NCBI RefSeq assembly: GCF_040182365.1
Contig: NZ_CP144460.1
Coordinates: forward strand, 2,728,001 to 2,792,000
Source of the DNA: Xanthomonas sp. 10-10
GTDB taxonomy: Bacteria > Pseudomonadota > Gammaproteobacteria > Xanthomonadales > Xanthomonadaceae
DNA length: 64,000 nucleotides
Reading direction: 5' to 3'
In this document: in pieces, positions 11,593 to 20,313 of the stretch
Layout of the letters: every line of letters starts with the position of its first letter
Numbering within the stretch: position 1 is the first letter of the stretch
Translations under genes and position numbers: made by a program
The notes under the pieces: model-generated
Database searches by the model: none
Told to the model about the DNA's origin: nothing
What the model saw: the letters and a program-made list of their open reading frames with translations, nothing else

Positions 11593-12261
11593 TCGTTGGT
11601 CGGGACGCGCGGCTGGCGTGACTGCTACGCGTCCGCTGCGCCTGTCTCGAACCTGCGCGCCATCGGGCGGCTGCGCTGCTCCTTGAGGCGGTTCGCAGCC
11701 GTGGCTGGGGGTGACTTGGTGTTGAGTGCACGGCCTCACCTGACTGCTTGCTGTAGGCAATGTCTTGTCGATCACGTCAGGAGCTGGAGACGTTGGTTGT
11801 TTGGGAAAGTCGGACGTCGTGGGTAGACGTAGTGCAGAGCACATGATCTGCGCACTGGCTGCAGGCCCCTTGCCCGCCTACCGCCGCGGGACACGCCGTG
11901 AATCCATCCGTGGAGGCTCTTATGCGGCACCCATCCCGCATAAGGTCCCGGGGCGGCAGGTGGGCAAGAGCCAATCGAGATGATCGCTGTGCATGGTTGC
12001 AAGCAAGCATGAGTGCAGTCGTCTGACTGCTGACGATTCATCGCAGTGAGCTGGAGTGCCGCCAGCTGTTGACGTGGCTGTTACGTGGTCACCGACCAAG
12101 GTCCTGGCGCGGTAAGGGCACCGCGCGCCCGACGACTCGACATCACCATCGGGCCACTCCAACAAGCACCAAGCAACTGCACTACCGCACGCCAGGTTCA
12201 TACGCCCGCACAGCCGGTTCCCGCGCAGCCCCCACACCCACCTGACGATTGCGAGGTGTTG
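11593..12261. other. Gene-free spacer with a fragment of a dispersed repeat
   Basis: About 670 bases with no supported gene; reading frames on both strands look like shadows. 11866-11965 holds GCGGGACACGCCGTGAA followed by related sequence and a short inverted TATGCGGCA/CCGCATAA arrangement, clearly akin to the repeat units at 57285-58015. The rest shows no recognisable element. Confidence 0.6.
11866..11965. repeat. Diverged fragment of the 57-kb repeat family
   Basis: The stretch GCGGGACACGCCGTGAA(T/C)CC, followed by a hairpin-forming segment and TCCCG near 11936, repeats the order of motifs seen around 57356-57421. Identity is partial and the hairpin bases differ, so this is an older or different family member. 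Confidence 0.55.
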
Positions 12262-14118
12262 TCAGCCGCGGTTGGTCTCTGCTGCGGTCTCTGCACTGGC
12301 CTGCGGCAACGCATCGCGGTTGAGCGACCGGCTCTCCCGGCGCGGCGGCGTAAACGGCGTAGGCTTGGGCACCGTCGGCGTGATGTTGCCGAACATCAAC
12401 CCTGCCCCGGCACGGACATTCCCCGCGGCGATTTCCAGCTCCAGCCGCTCCGCATCGCGGCGGCGGATCTCGCGTGCGATCGTGCCGGCCTCGTCCTCAT
12501 CCACGCCCAGCTCGACCAGCGCCATCTGGCCGAAGGTCACCGCCGACTCGAAGGTTTCGCGGATCTGGTAATCCACACCGGCCGCGATCAGTTGCAGCGA
12601 ATGCTCACGATCGAACGAACGCACCAGCAGGCGCGCATGCGGAAACTCGCGGGTCGCCAGCTCGACGATGCGGTTGGCCGCTTCGCGATCGTCGATGCAT
12701 ACCGCGATTGCGCGCGCACTGTGCGCGCCGGAGGCGTGCAGCACATCGAGCCGCGTGCCGTCGCCGTAATAGATCTTGAAACCGAACTCTTCTGCGCTCT
12801 GGATCATCTCGATGTCGTTATCGATGATGGTCACGTCCACGTCGCGCGCCAGCAGCGACTGGCTGGCCACCTGGCCGAAGCGGCCGAAGCCGATGACCAG
12901 CACGCTGCCGGTCTGACCGTTGGCCGCTTCCACTCCCTCCAGCGACACCTCCGGCGCGGGCGTCAAACGCCGCTGCACCAGGACGAACAACGGCGTCAGC
13001 GCCATCGACAGCACCACGATGGCAGTGAGAGTGGCATCGATCTGCGCATCGATCACGCCCGATGCCGAGGCCGCGGCAAACAACACAAAGGCGAACTCGC
13101 CACCCTGCGCCATCAGCACACCACGGTCCATTGCCTGGCGATGATCGCTGCCCATCACCCGCGCCACCGCATAGATGCAGATCGCCTTGCCCACCATCAG
13201 CGCCAACACGCCGACGAGGATGAGCCGCCAGTCGGCTGCGACCACGCGCAGGTCCAGGCTCATGCCCACACCCAGGAAGAACAGGCCCAGCAGGATGCCG
13301 CGGAACGGCTCGATATCAGCTTCGATCTGATGACGGAAGGTGGATTCGGACAACAGCACCCCGGCGAGGAAAGCGCCCATCGCCATCGACAACCCGCCTA
13401 CCTGCATTAGCAGCGCCGCGCCCAACACCACCAGCAGCGCCGCGGCCGTCATCACCTCGCGCGCCTTGGACGCAGCCAGGACCCGGAACAGCGGATTGAG
13501 CAGCCAGCGCCCGGCAACCAGCAGGCCGACGATGCAGGCCAGGCCGATGCCGATGTCGTGCCAGCGCTGCGACGCGGCCTGCGGGTCGCCACTGGAACCC
13601 ATCCAGGCCACGATCGCCAGCAACGGGACGATCAGCAGGTCCTCGAACAACAGGATCGCCACGATCTTCTGCCCGGAGGGCAAGGCCACGTCGCCGCGCT
13701 CGGCCAGCAACTGCATCACCACCGCCGTCGAGGTCAGCACGAAACCGGACGCGGCCACGAAGGCGACCGGTGGCGGAAAACCCAGCAACATCCCGATACC
13801 GGTCAGCACCAGTGCGCACAGGCAGATCTGCACGGTGCCCAGGCCGAAGATTTCCTTGCGCAGGCTCCACAGATGCGACGGCCGCATCTCCAGCCCGATC
13901 ACGAACAGGAACATCACCACGCCCAATTCGGCGACATGCAGGATCGCCTGCGGGTCGTCGAACAGGCCCAGTCCGAAGGGCCCGATCGCCAGCCCCGCTG
14001 CCAGATAGCCAAGCACCGAGCCCAGGCCCAACCGGCGAAAGAGCGGGATAGCAACAACCGCAGCGCCCAGCAGAGCGACAACGTTGATCAGTTCACTGGC
14101 GTGCGCAGATTGGCTCAT
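12262..14118 (-). CDS. CPA2-family potassium/proton antiporter, KefB/KefC type
   Basis: 618 residues. The first ~385 form about 12 membrane helices typical of monovalent cation:proton antiporter-2 proteins (LGYLAAGLAIGPFGLGL, GVVMFLFVIGLEM, RGVLMAQGGEFAFVLF). A cytoplasmic TrkA-N/RCK domain follows from about 405 (VLVIGFGRFGQVASQSLLAR; IDDREAANRIVELA), then a ~60-residue polar tail. Members exchange K+ for H+ across the inner membrane and protect against electrophiles or alkali. KefB and KefC cannot be separated by eye, and no KefF/KefG partner is adjacent. Confidence 0.9.
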   Translation of the reverse strand: MSQSAHASELINVVALLGAAVVAIPLFRRLGLGSVLGYLAAGLAIGPFGLGLFDDPQAILHVAELGVVMFLFVIGLEMRPSHLWSLRKEIFGLGTVQICLCALVLTGIGMLLGFPPPVAFVAASGFVLTSTAVVMQLLAERGDVALPSGQKIVAILLFEDLLIVPLLAIVAWMGSSGDPQAASQRWHDIGIGLACIVGLLVAGRWLLNPLFRVLAASKAREVMTAAALLVVLGAALLMQVGGLSMAMGAFLAGVLLSESTFRHQIEADIEPFRGILLGLFFLGVGMSLDLRVVAADWRLILVGVLALMVGKAICIYAVARVMGSDHRQAMDRGVLMAQGGEFAFVLFAAASASGVIDAQIDATLTAIVVLSMALTPLFVLVQRRLTPAPEVSLEGVEAANGQTGSVLVIGFGRFGQVASQSLLARDVDVTIIDNDIEMIQSAEEFGFKIYYGDGTRLDVLHASGAHSARAIAVCIDDREAANRIVELATREFPHARLLVRSFDREHSLQLIAAGVDYQIRETFESAVTFGQMALVELGVDEDEAGTIAREIRRRDAERLELEIAAGNVRAGAGLMFGNITPTVPKPTPFTPPRRESRSLNRDALPQASAETAAETNRG

Positions 14119-14238
14119 GCCTGGATTCTAACGACACGCACGCGCCGACGCCTTGCATCTGCTTGCTTGTTGCACCGGCCAGCCCGGATGCCGACGTTTC
14201 CACGAAGCCTCACCCCCCGTGATCGGGGCGCCAAAACG

Positions 14239-14266
14239 ACGAACGACGCCAGTTGGCGTCGTTCGT
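14239..14266 (-). terminator. Hairpin terminator after galU
   Basis: A perfect 12-bp stem, ACGAACGACGCC and GGCGTCGTTCGT, around an AGTT loop; on the minus strand a short TTTT run follows. It lies 22 bases past the galU stop codon and is well placed to end the capD-galU transcript before the antiporter gene. Confidence 0.75.
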
Positions 14267-14287
14267 GATGAAGCATTCGTGGCGCAA

Positions 14288-15181
14288 TCAGCCGCGCGCG
14301 TCGGCCTGGGCCAATGCGTTGCGCAGGATTTCCTTCGCCGGCCCACCATGCTTCTCATGCTCGAGCGCAAAGTGGACGGTCGCCTCGATCAAACCGATGT
14401 GCGCGCCGCAATCGAAACGACGGCCTTCGAAACGGAACGCGTCGACCTGCTCTTTCTTCAACAACTCGGCAATGGCATCGGTCAGCTGGATCTCGCCGCC
14501 GGCACCTGCACCGGTGGCTTCGAGCAACTCGAAAATCTTCGGGCTGAGCACATAGCGACCGACCACGGCCAGATTGCTCGGGGCCACTTCGGGCTTGGGC
14601 TTTTCGACGATCGCATTGATGCGACCCTTACGGCCGTCGAATGCGTCGGTGGACACGATGCCGTAGCTGGCGGTCTTGTCGTGCGGCACGTCTTCCACGG
14701 CGATGACGCTGCCACCGGATGCTTCGGCCACATCGGCCATCTGGGTCAGCGCGGCGTCGCCACGGTTCCACATCAGATCGTCCGGCAACAGCACCGCAAA
14801 CGGCTCATCGCCGACCACGGCCTTGGCACACAACACCGCATGACCCAGACCCAGCGCCTCGGCTTGCGTCACGAAAATGGCGCGCACCCCTTCCGGCAGC
14901 GCATGCCGCACCAGCTCCAGCTGCTCCAGCTTGCCCGCACGTTCGAGCTTCTGCTCCAGCTCGTAGGCCTTGTCGAAGTAGTCGGCGATCGAGTGCTTGT
15001 AGCGATTGGTCACGAAGATCAACGTATCGCAGCCGGCCTGGATGGCCTCGTCGACGGCGTACTGGATCAATGGTTTGTCGATGATTGGCAGCATTTCCTT
15101 CGGCACCGTCTTGGTCGCCGGAAGAAAGCGGGTCCCAAGACCTGCGACGGGGAATACGGCCTTGCGAATACGCTGGCTCAT
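14288..15181 (-). CDS. galU: UTP--glucose-1-phosphate uridylyltransferase
   Basis: 297 residues. It makes UDP-glucose, the precursor of xanthan, LPS sugars and periplasmic glucans. The nucleotidyltransferase signature AVFPVAGLGTRFLPATK is at the N-terminus, with KEMLPI, the substrate-binding AVLLPDDLMW and the C-terminal RFEGRRFDCG. Its ATG overlaps the TAA stop of the upstream capD-like gene by one base (TAATG), so the two are translated as a coupled pair. A strong hairpin follows. Confidence 0.98.
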   Translation of the reverse strand: MSQRIRKAVFPVAGLGTRFLPATKTVPKEMLPIIDKPLIQYAVDEAIQAGCDTLIFVTNRYKHSIADYFDKAYELEQKLERAGKLEQLELVRHALPEGVRAIFVTQAEALGLGHAVLCAKAVVGDEPFAVLLPDDLMWNRGDAALTQMADVAEASGGSVIAVEDVPHDKTASYGIVSTDAFDGRKGRINAIVEKPKPEVAPSNLAVVGRYVLSPKIFELLEATGAGAGGEIQLTDAIAELLKKEQVDAFRFEGRRFDCGAHIGLIEATVHFALEHEKHGGPAKEILRNALAQADARG

Positions 15182-17088
15182 TACAGTCTTCTGACCTCAC
15201 GTGCGGGGAATGGAACGACCGTATCAGATCGCGCGTCGACTTTCCGTCGAGCAGCCGCAAAATCCGGCATCAGGCTGCCCAGCACAGTCTCCATTGCCTT
15301 GATGTCATAGCGATTAACCGCCTCGCGCAGACGCGTCACCAGCTGCAGCACCTGCTCGTGCGAGAACTCACGCACGCCGGCTTCCAGGATCTTGGGATGC
15401 GCGGTCGGGCGGTAGTCTTCGTCGGAGTAGAACAGCGTCTCGTGCAGCTTCTCGCCCGGACGCAGACCGGTGTAGAGAATCGCCACATCCTTGCCCGGCT
15501 GCTTGCCGGCAAGACGGATCATCTGCTCGGCAAGCAGCCGGATCGGCACCGGCTCGCCCATGTCCAGCGTATAGATCGCGCCATGCGAGGCCGAGGCAGC
15601 TGCCTGGATCACCAACTGGCAGGCCTCGGGGATGGTCATGAAGTAGCGCGTCACATCCGGATGCGTCACGGTGACCGGGCCACCCTGGCGGATCTGCTCG
15701 CGGAACAGCGGCACCACGCTACCGGCCGAATCCAGCACATTGCCGAAGCGCACGGTGATGAAGCGCGTTGGCGCATCACGCGCGTCAAGACTCTGGCAGA
15801 TCATCTCCGCGTAGCGCTTGCTAGCGCCCAGCACGTTGACCGGCTCGACCGCCTTGTCAGTGGAAATGAACACGAACGTTTCGATGCGTGCACGCTGACA
15901 GGCACGCGCCACGTTCTCGGTCGCCAGCACATTGTTGCGCACGGCCTCGCGCAGCTGCTCTTCCAGCAAGGGCACCTGCTTGTACGCGGCGGCATGAAAC
16001 ACCGCGTCAGGGGCCGCGGTATTCAATGCGTGCGCCACCACGGCCGGATCGCCGCAATCGCCGAGCACCCGTACCACTTCGATATCCGGAAACAACCGAC
16101 GCAGGTCCGAATCGATGGTCAACAGCGCCAGCTCGTCGATTTCCAGCAGCACGATGCGGCGCGCCCCATGGCGCGCGCACTGACGGCAGACCTCCGAGCC
16201 GATCGACCCGCCGGCACCGGTCACCATCACGGTCTTGTTGGTCAGCCAGTCGCGGATCAGGCGCCAGTCCGGCGTCACCGGCTTGCGATTGAGCAGGTCC
16301 TCGATGGCGACTTCCTTCAATTCGCCGGGCAGCGAGCGGCCTTCCAGCACATTGATCAGCTTGGGCACCATCCGGAACGGCAGTCCGGTACTCTCGCAGA
16401 TCGCCACCACGCGCTGCATGCCGGATGCATCGAGCGACGGGATCGCGATCACCAGCAGCTTGGCGGCGGTCTCTTTCGCGATCGACGCGGCCTGATCCAG
16501 ATTGCCCAGCACGTTGAGGCCCTGAATCTTTGCGCCATGCAGGTTGTTGGCATCGTCCAGAAAGCCGACCGGAACGAAGGTGCCGGTGCGGCGAAGGTCG
16601 CGCACCAGACCTTCGGCAGCCCGCCCGGCGCCCAGGATCAGCACGCGTTGCGCCGCATCTCCGGAGTGCGCAATCTGGTAGTCCTTCCAGGCGCGATACA
16701 GCAGGCGTGGCGTCCCCAGCAGCGCAGACAGCGCAAACGGATAGACCACCAGAACCGACAACGGCACGCCGTCCAGGCGGTCGTACGACAGCGCCAATAC
16801 GATCGCCACCAGGCCGAGAAAGCTCGACTTGAAGATATTCCACAGGTCGGGCACCGACGCGAAGCGCCACAGCCCGCGGTACAGCCCCATCTTCCAGAAC
16901 ACCAGGCCCTGTGCCACCAGGACCACGGCGGTGCGCCAGTCCCACAGCGGAAGATCCGGCGCCTCGCGCAACATCGAGTAGCGGCCCGCATGCAGCAGCT
17001 GCCAGCACACCCAGACCATCAAAAGGTCGTGTAACACGACTGCCACTTGCGGCAGCGCCTTGGTCAAACGGTCACGCCAGGAAATCAT
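15181..17088 (-). CDS. CapD/WbpM/FlaA1-family nucleoside-diphosphate sugar dehydratase
   Basis: 635 residues. Four membrane helices within the first ~130 residues are followed by a CoA-binding-like/Rossmann segment (RVLILGAGRAAEGLVRDL) and then the polysaccharide-synthesis dehydratase domain with VTGAGGSIGSEVCRQ, AAAYKQVPLLEEQ, FISTDKAVEPVNVLGASKR and TRYFMTIPEA. Enzymes of this type remove the C4/C6 water from UDP-N-acetylhexosamines to feed O-antigen or capsule synthesis. It is located just downstream of a WbpL/WecA-like gene and overlaps galU, so all three are probably one surface-polysaccharide operon. Confidence 0.93.
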   Translation of the reverse strand: MISWRDRLTKALPQVAVVLHDLLMVWVCWQLLHAGRYSMLREAPDLPLWDWRTAVVLVAQGLVFWKMGLYRGLWRFASVPDLWNIFKSSFLGLVAIVLALSYDRLDGVPLSVLVVYPFALSALLGTPRLLYRAWKDYQIAHSGDAAQRVLILGAGRAAEGLVRDLRRTGTFVPVGFLDDANNLHGAKIQGLNVLGNLDQAASIAKETAAKLLVIAIPSLDASGMQRVVAICESTGLPFRMVPKLINVLEGRSLPGELKEVAIEDLLNRKPVTPDWRLIRDWLTNKTVMVTGAGGSIGSEVCRQCARHGARRIVLLEIDELALLTIDSDLRRLFPDIEVVRVLGDCGDPAVVAHALNTAAPDAVFHAAAYKQVPLLEEQLREAVRNNVLATENVARACQRARIETFVFISTDKAVEPVNVLGASKRYAEMICQSLDARDAPTRFITVRFGNVLDSAGSVVPLFREQIRQGGPVTVTHPDVTRYFMTIPEACQLVIQAAASASHGAIYTLDMGEPVPIRLLAEQMIRLAGKQPGKDVAILYTGLRPGEKLHETLFYSDEDYRPTAHPKILEAGVREFSHEQVLQLVTRLREAVNRYDIKAMETVLGSLMPDFAAARRKVDARSDTVVPFPAREVRRL

Positions 17089-17101
17089 AAGAATCCATTA
17101 T

Positions 17102-18076
17102 TCAGGAATTGCGCAATCCATCGCGCAGAAAATACCAGCTGGCACTCGCACCCAGGCCCCACACAACTGCCGCCCAGACTTGCTGACCGAACACATCATG
17201 ACGAAGTAACACAGACAAGCAGACGGCAGCGAGGCTGAAAGCGAAATAAACGGCGGTTACCGGAACGTGCGTCCCAAGCCGGCGCGCCAGACGCTGATAG
17301 ACGTGCTGGGCGTGAGGCTCCCACCAACGCTGCCCGGCGAGCATGCGAGACAGCAGCGTGAAGCCGGCGTCGACAAGGAACGCCGTCAGCGGCAACCAGC
17401 CGATCCACCAGCTCATCTGCCCGCCCGCCACGCTCAGGGCAAGCAACGCAGCCAGCACATAGCCAAGCGCACCGCTGCCACCGTCGCCCAGGAAGATGCG
17501 CGCGCGCGGAAAATTGAACGGAACAAACCCCAGGCATGCTGCCGCCACCGCCAGGCCGGCCAACGACCAACCCGCCGGAGCCACCAACGCGAAGGCCAGC
17601 GCAGCCAGCGCGGCCTGCGTGGCGGCCAGTCCGTTGATGCCGTCCATGAAGTTCCAGACGTTGATCAACACCACCGACGCCACCGCGCTGAGAATGCCGT
17701 CCACGACGTTGCCTGTGGAATAAATGACCAGCGCACCAAGCGACGCGGAGGCGGCCAGATGGATCGCAAACCGCAGCCTGGCCGACAACGGCCGATGGTC
17801 GTCCCACCAACCCACGCCCGCCACCAGGATCAAGCCGATCGCGAACCAGCCGACCACCATGCGCGCCGCCGGCCACAGCAGGCTGGCCGCCACGCACCCC
17901 GACAGAATTGCAGCGACGATCGCCATGCCGCCGCCGCGCGGGGTGGCGACCACATGGCTGCGTCGCTCACCGGGTTCATCGAGCAGACGACGATGCAAGG
18001 CATAACGGCGCAGCAGCCACGTTCCCAGCGCCGCAACGCTCACGTGCAAGGCGCACCAGAGCCAGATGTGAGGCAT
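17102..18076 (-). CDS. Undecaprenyl-phosphate glycosyl-1-phosphate transferase, WbpL/WecA type
   Basis: 324 residues with about 10 membrane helices. MraY/WecA family motifs are clear: RRSHVVATPRGGG, GWWDDHRPLS with the catalytic Asp pair, NVWNFMDGINGLA, FPRARIFLGDGGSGALGY, and HAQHVYQRLARR matching the HxxHxYQ signature. It would transfer an HexNAc-1-phosphate to undecaprenyl phosphate in the inner membrane and so start an O-antigen repeat. It is 14 bases upstream of the dehydratase gene. The WbpL/WbpM-like pairing is familiar from Pseudomonas O-antigen loci, but here it is separate from any glycosyltransferase cluster. Confidence 0.93.
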   Translation of the reverse strand: MPHIWLWCALHVSVAALGTWLLRRYALHRRLLDEPGERRSHVVATPRGGGMAIVAAILSGCVAASLLWPAARMVVGWFAIGLILVAGVGWWDDHRPLSARLRFAIHLAASASLGALVIYSTGNVVDGILSAVASVVLINVWNFMDGINGLAATQAALAALAFALVAPAGWSLAGLAVAAACLGFVPFNFPRARIFLGDGGSGALGYVLAALLALSVAGGQMSWWIGWLPLTAFLVDAGFTLLSRMLAGQRWWEPHAQHVYQRLARRLGTHVPVTAVYFAFSLAAVCLSVLLRHDVFGQQVWAAVVWGLGASASWYFLRDGLRNS

Positions 18077-18357
18077 CAGCGCCGATCACCGCTTCGGGAA
18101 CCACAGGCACGGGATCGACGCATGTGCGATGCAGCCACAGAAAAGCAGCACGGCGGCAAGCCGGCCCGGCCAAGCATGAAGTTGACGGGCAAACCAAGGC
18201 GTAGGGTTCGCGGCTGCATCTGCACATCCGCGGACCTGCGATCTACGACCCTGCAATCTACGACACAGTGTGATCGCCACCGACGCAGGCTGCGAAGGCG
18301 CACCACCCCAGCGTCCAGTGGACCCAATGCACACTGCCGAAAAGACAAAGACACGCC

Positions 18358-19536
18358 TTACACCACCGCGTAGTTCAACAGCGGCTTGACGGTGCCCCAC
18401 TCCTTGCAGCTCGGGCATTGCCAATGATGAGTCTTTGCCCCGAACCCGCAACGGGTGCAGCGGTAGCTGGGGTTACGCACCAACAGCTGATCGGTGATGT
18501 GCTTGAGATCGTTCAAGGTGCCCACCGGATCACTGCCTTCGGCAAGCGTCAGATCGATCAGCGCCGACTCGCCGCGCACCGATGGCCGGTCCTTGAGCTG
18601 ACGACCGAGATAGGCCAGTGCGGGCGCAACCCCATCCTGCGCTTCCATCAACTGGGTCAGCGCCAGCACCGGCGCGATACCGCGATAGTGCTCGGTCATC
18701 TCCGACAGGAAATTGCGTGCACCGGCGATGTCGCCCACCCGCCGATAGGCGGCCATCAAGGCAGGAATGATTTCCGGCAGGTATTCCGGATCGTGGCGTG
18801 CGGCACGCTCGAAGGCGCGCACGGCGGCCTCGTCATGGCCGCGCTCGGCTTCGATACGCCCCTCCAGGATGCCGGCGCGCACGGACGTGCCGTCGGCCTG
18901 GTACGCACGCGCAATCGCCTGCAAGGCTTCGTCGGCCTTGCCCAGGCCACGGTATCGATCGGCCAGTTCGCATTCGAACTGCGAGATCAGCTTGCCCATC
19001 GGCTCGCCGGTGACTTCTTCGTAGCGGGTGGCGTTGTCGATCGCCTTTTCCCAGTCGCGCTCGGCCTGGTAGATCCCGATCAGGTGACGCAGGGCCTGCG
19101 GCGCACGCTGATCCAGCTGCGCAAGCTCGGTAAAGACCGTTTCGGCGCGATCCAGCAGGCCAGACTTCATGTAGTCCTCGCCCAGCGCCAGCAAGGCCTG
19201 CACGCGCTGCTGGTCGGTCAGGTCGGCGCGCTGCACCAGCCCCTGGTGCAGCCGGATGGCACGATCGACCTCACCGCGGCGGCGGAACAGGTGACCCAGC
19301 GCGACCTGGGTCTCGAAGGTTTCCTTATCCAGCTCGGCGATATGCAAAAACAGCTCGATCGCCTTGTCCGGCTGCTCGTTGAGCAGGTAGTTCAGACCAC
19401 GGAAATAGGTGCTGGACAGTCGACTGACCTGGGTATCGCCATGACGCTGACCACCGCGGCGGCCGACGATCCAGCCACTGAGCGCTGCCAGCGGTAAAAA
19501 CAGGAAAAACCAGAACCACTCGGTCAGGAAGTCCAT
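18358..19536 (-). CDS. lapB: Lipopolysaccharide assembly protein B (TPR/rubredoxin protein)
   Basis: 392 residues, the usual length. An N-terminal membrane anchor (WFWFFLFLPLAALSGWIVG) is followed by about nine TPR-like repeats (residues ~40-340) and a C-terminal rubredoxin-type zinc module with CTRCGFG and CPSCKEWG. LapB controls LPS synthesis by presenting LpxC to FtsH and regulating the PbgA/YejM pathway (knowledge from E. coli). It is 6 bases after lapA on the same strand, in the conserved order ihfB-lapA-lapB. Confidence 0.97.
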   Translation of the reverse strand: MDFLTEWFWFFLFLPLAALSGWIVGRRGGQRHGDTQVSRLSSTYFRGLNYLLNEQPDKAIELFLHIAELDKETFETQVALGHLFRRRGEVDRAIRLHQGLVQRADLTDQQRVQALLALGEDYMKSGLLDRAETVFTELAQLDQRAPQALRHLIGIYQAERDWEKAIDNATRYEEVTGEPMGKLISQFECELADRYRGLGKADEALQAIARAYQADGTSVRAGILEGRIEAERGHDEAAVRAFERAARHDPEYLPEIIPALMAAYRRVGDIAGARNFLSEMTEHYRGIAPVLALTQLMEAQDGVAPALAYLGRQLKDRPSVRGESALIDLTLAEGSDPVGTLNDLKHITDQLLVRNPSYRCTRCGFGAKTHHWQCPSCKEWGTVKPLLNYAVV

Positions 19537-19542
19537 ACGTGC

Positions 19543-19848
19543 TTAGAGTCCATCGAGAGGGCGCGGCTCGACTGCGGCAGGCGTGACGGGCCTTGCATCG
19601 GCGCGGCTGACCGCAGCAGCCTTGTTGGCCTGACGCAGCTTGGAATAGAGAGGAATGACTACACTGACCAGCACCATGCCGGCACCGATCAACACACCGA
19701 GCAGCAGCGCGACGATGATCGCCACCCCGGAACTGGTGTGGACACTGGAAAACAGGAAATCGAGAGTGATGTCCTGGGAATTGACCGCACCGATGATCAG
19801 GCCGACCAACAGGAAAGCCAGCATCACCAGCAAGCGAAACACCTTCAT
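19543..19848 (-). CDS. lapA: Lipopolysaccharide assembly protein A (DUF1049)
   Basis: 101 residues. Two membrane helices (about 5-25 and 40-65) flank a short loop containing NSQDITLDFLF, as in the LapA/YciS family, followed by a cytoplasmic tail rich in Ala/Arg. It sits between ihfB and lapB and works with LapB at the inner membrane in LPS assembly. Confidence 0.95.
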   Translation of the reverse strand: MKVFRLLVMLAFLLVGLIIGAVNSQDITLDFLFSSVHTSSGVAIIVALLLGVLIGAGMVLVSVVIPLYSKLRQANKAAAVSRADARPVTPAAVEPRPLDGL

Positions 19849-19915
19849 CGCGCGACTCCGTCGGGAAGGCGCCTAGCTTAACCGAGCCGACATAAACGCA
19901 GCGCTAGAGCCGTCG

Positions 19916-20227
19916 TCACTCGGCGGCATCGGCCAGATCGACCGGGACCACGGAGCTGACACGCTCGCGCAATTCCTTGCCCGGCTTGAAATGCGGAACA
20001 TGCTTGCCTGGCAGCGCAACCGATTCTCCGGTCTTGGGATTGCGGCCCAGACGTGGCGGACGGTAATGCAGCGAAAAGCTGCCGAACCCGCGGATTTCGA
20101 TCCGATCACCATCGGAGAGCGCCTGCCCCATCATTTCCAGCAGTGACTTCACCGCCAGATCCACGTCGTCCGACTTCAGATGCGCTTGGCGTCGCGCCAG
20201 GATTTCAATCAATTCGGACTTGGTCAT
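19916..20227 (-). CDS. ihfB: Integration host factor subunit beta
   Basis: 103 residues. HU/IHF fold with [17 protein letters not shown] at the start, [20 protein letters not shown] with the DNA-intercalating turn, and GRNPKTGE. With IhfA it bends DNA at specific sites for transcription, replication and recombination. It lies downstream of rpsA as in many gammaproteobacteria. The C-terminal tail (about residues 95-103) extends slightly past the E. coli protein. Confidence 0.98.
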   Translation of the reverse strand: MTKSELIEILARRQAHLKSDDVDLAVKSLLEMMGQALSDGDRIEIRGFGSFSLHYRPPRLGRNPKTGESVALPGKHVPHFKPGKELRERVSSVVPVDLADAAE

Positions 20228-20260
20228 GGGAACTTGCTTTTTTCGACTGACACATCGGAA

Positions 20261-20284
20261 TCGGCCCGGGCAAGCCCGGGCCGA
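20261..20284. terminator. Perfect 11-bp hairpin between rpsA and ihfB
   Basis: TCGGCCCGGGC, AA, GCCCGGGCCGA form a very stable stem with a two-base gap. It lies 30 bases after the rpsA stop codon (20314) and 34 bases before ihfB. No T-run follows on the minus strand, so it may attenuate or protect the rpsA message rather than terminate fully. Confidence 0.6.
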
Positions 20285-20313
20285 TCCATCACGCTCTTGC
20301 GAGCGCTACGCGC

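Noticed and set aside
12085-13410. 441-codon plus-strand frame opposite the antiporter
   Set aside because: Shadow of the antiporter gene, with His/Gln/Arg bias and no recognisable domain.
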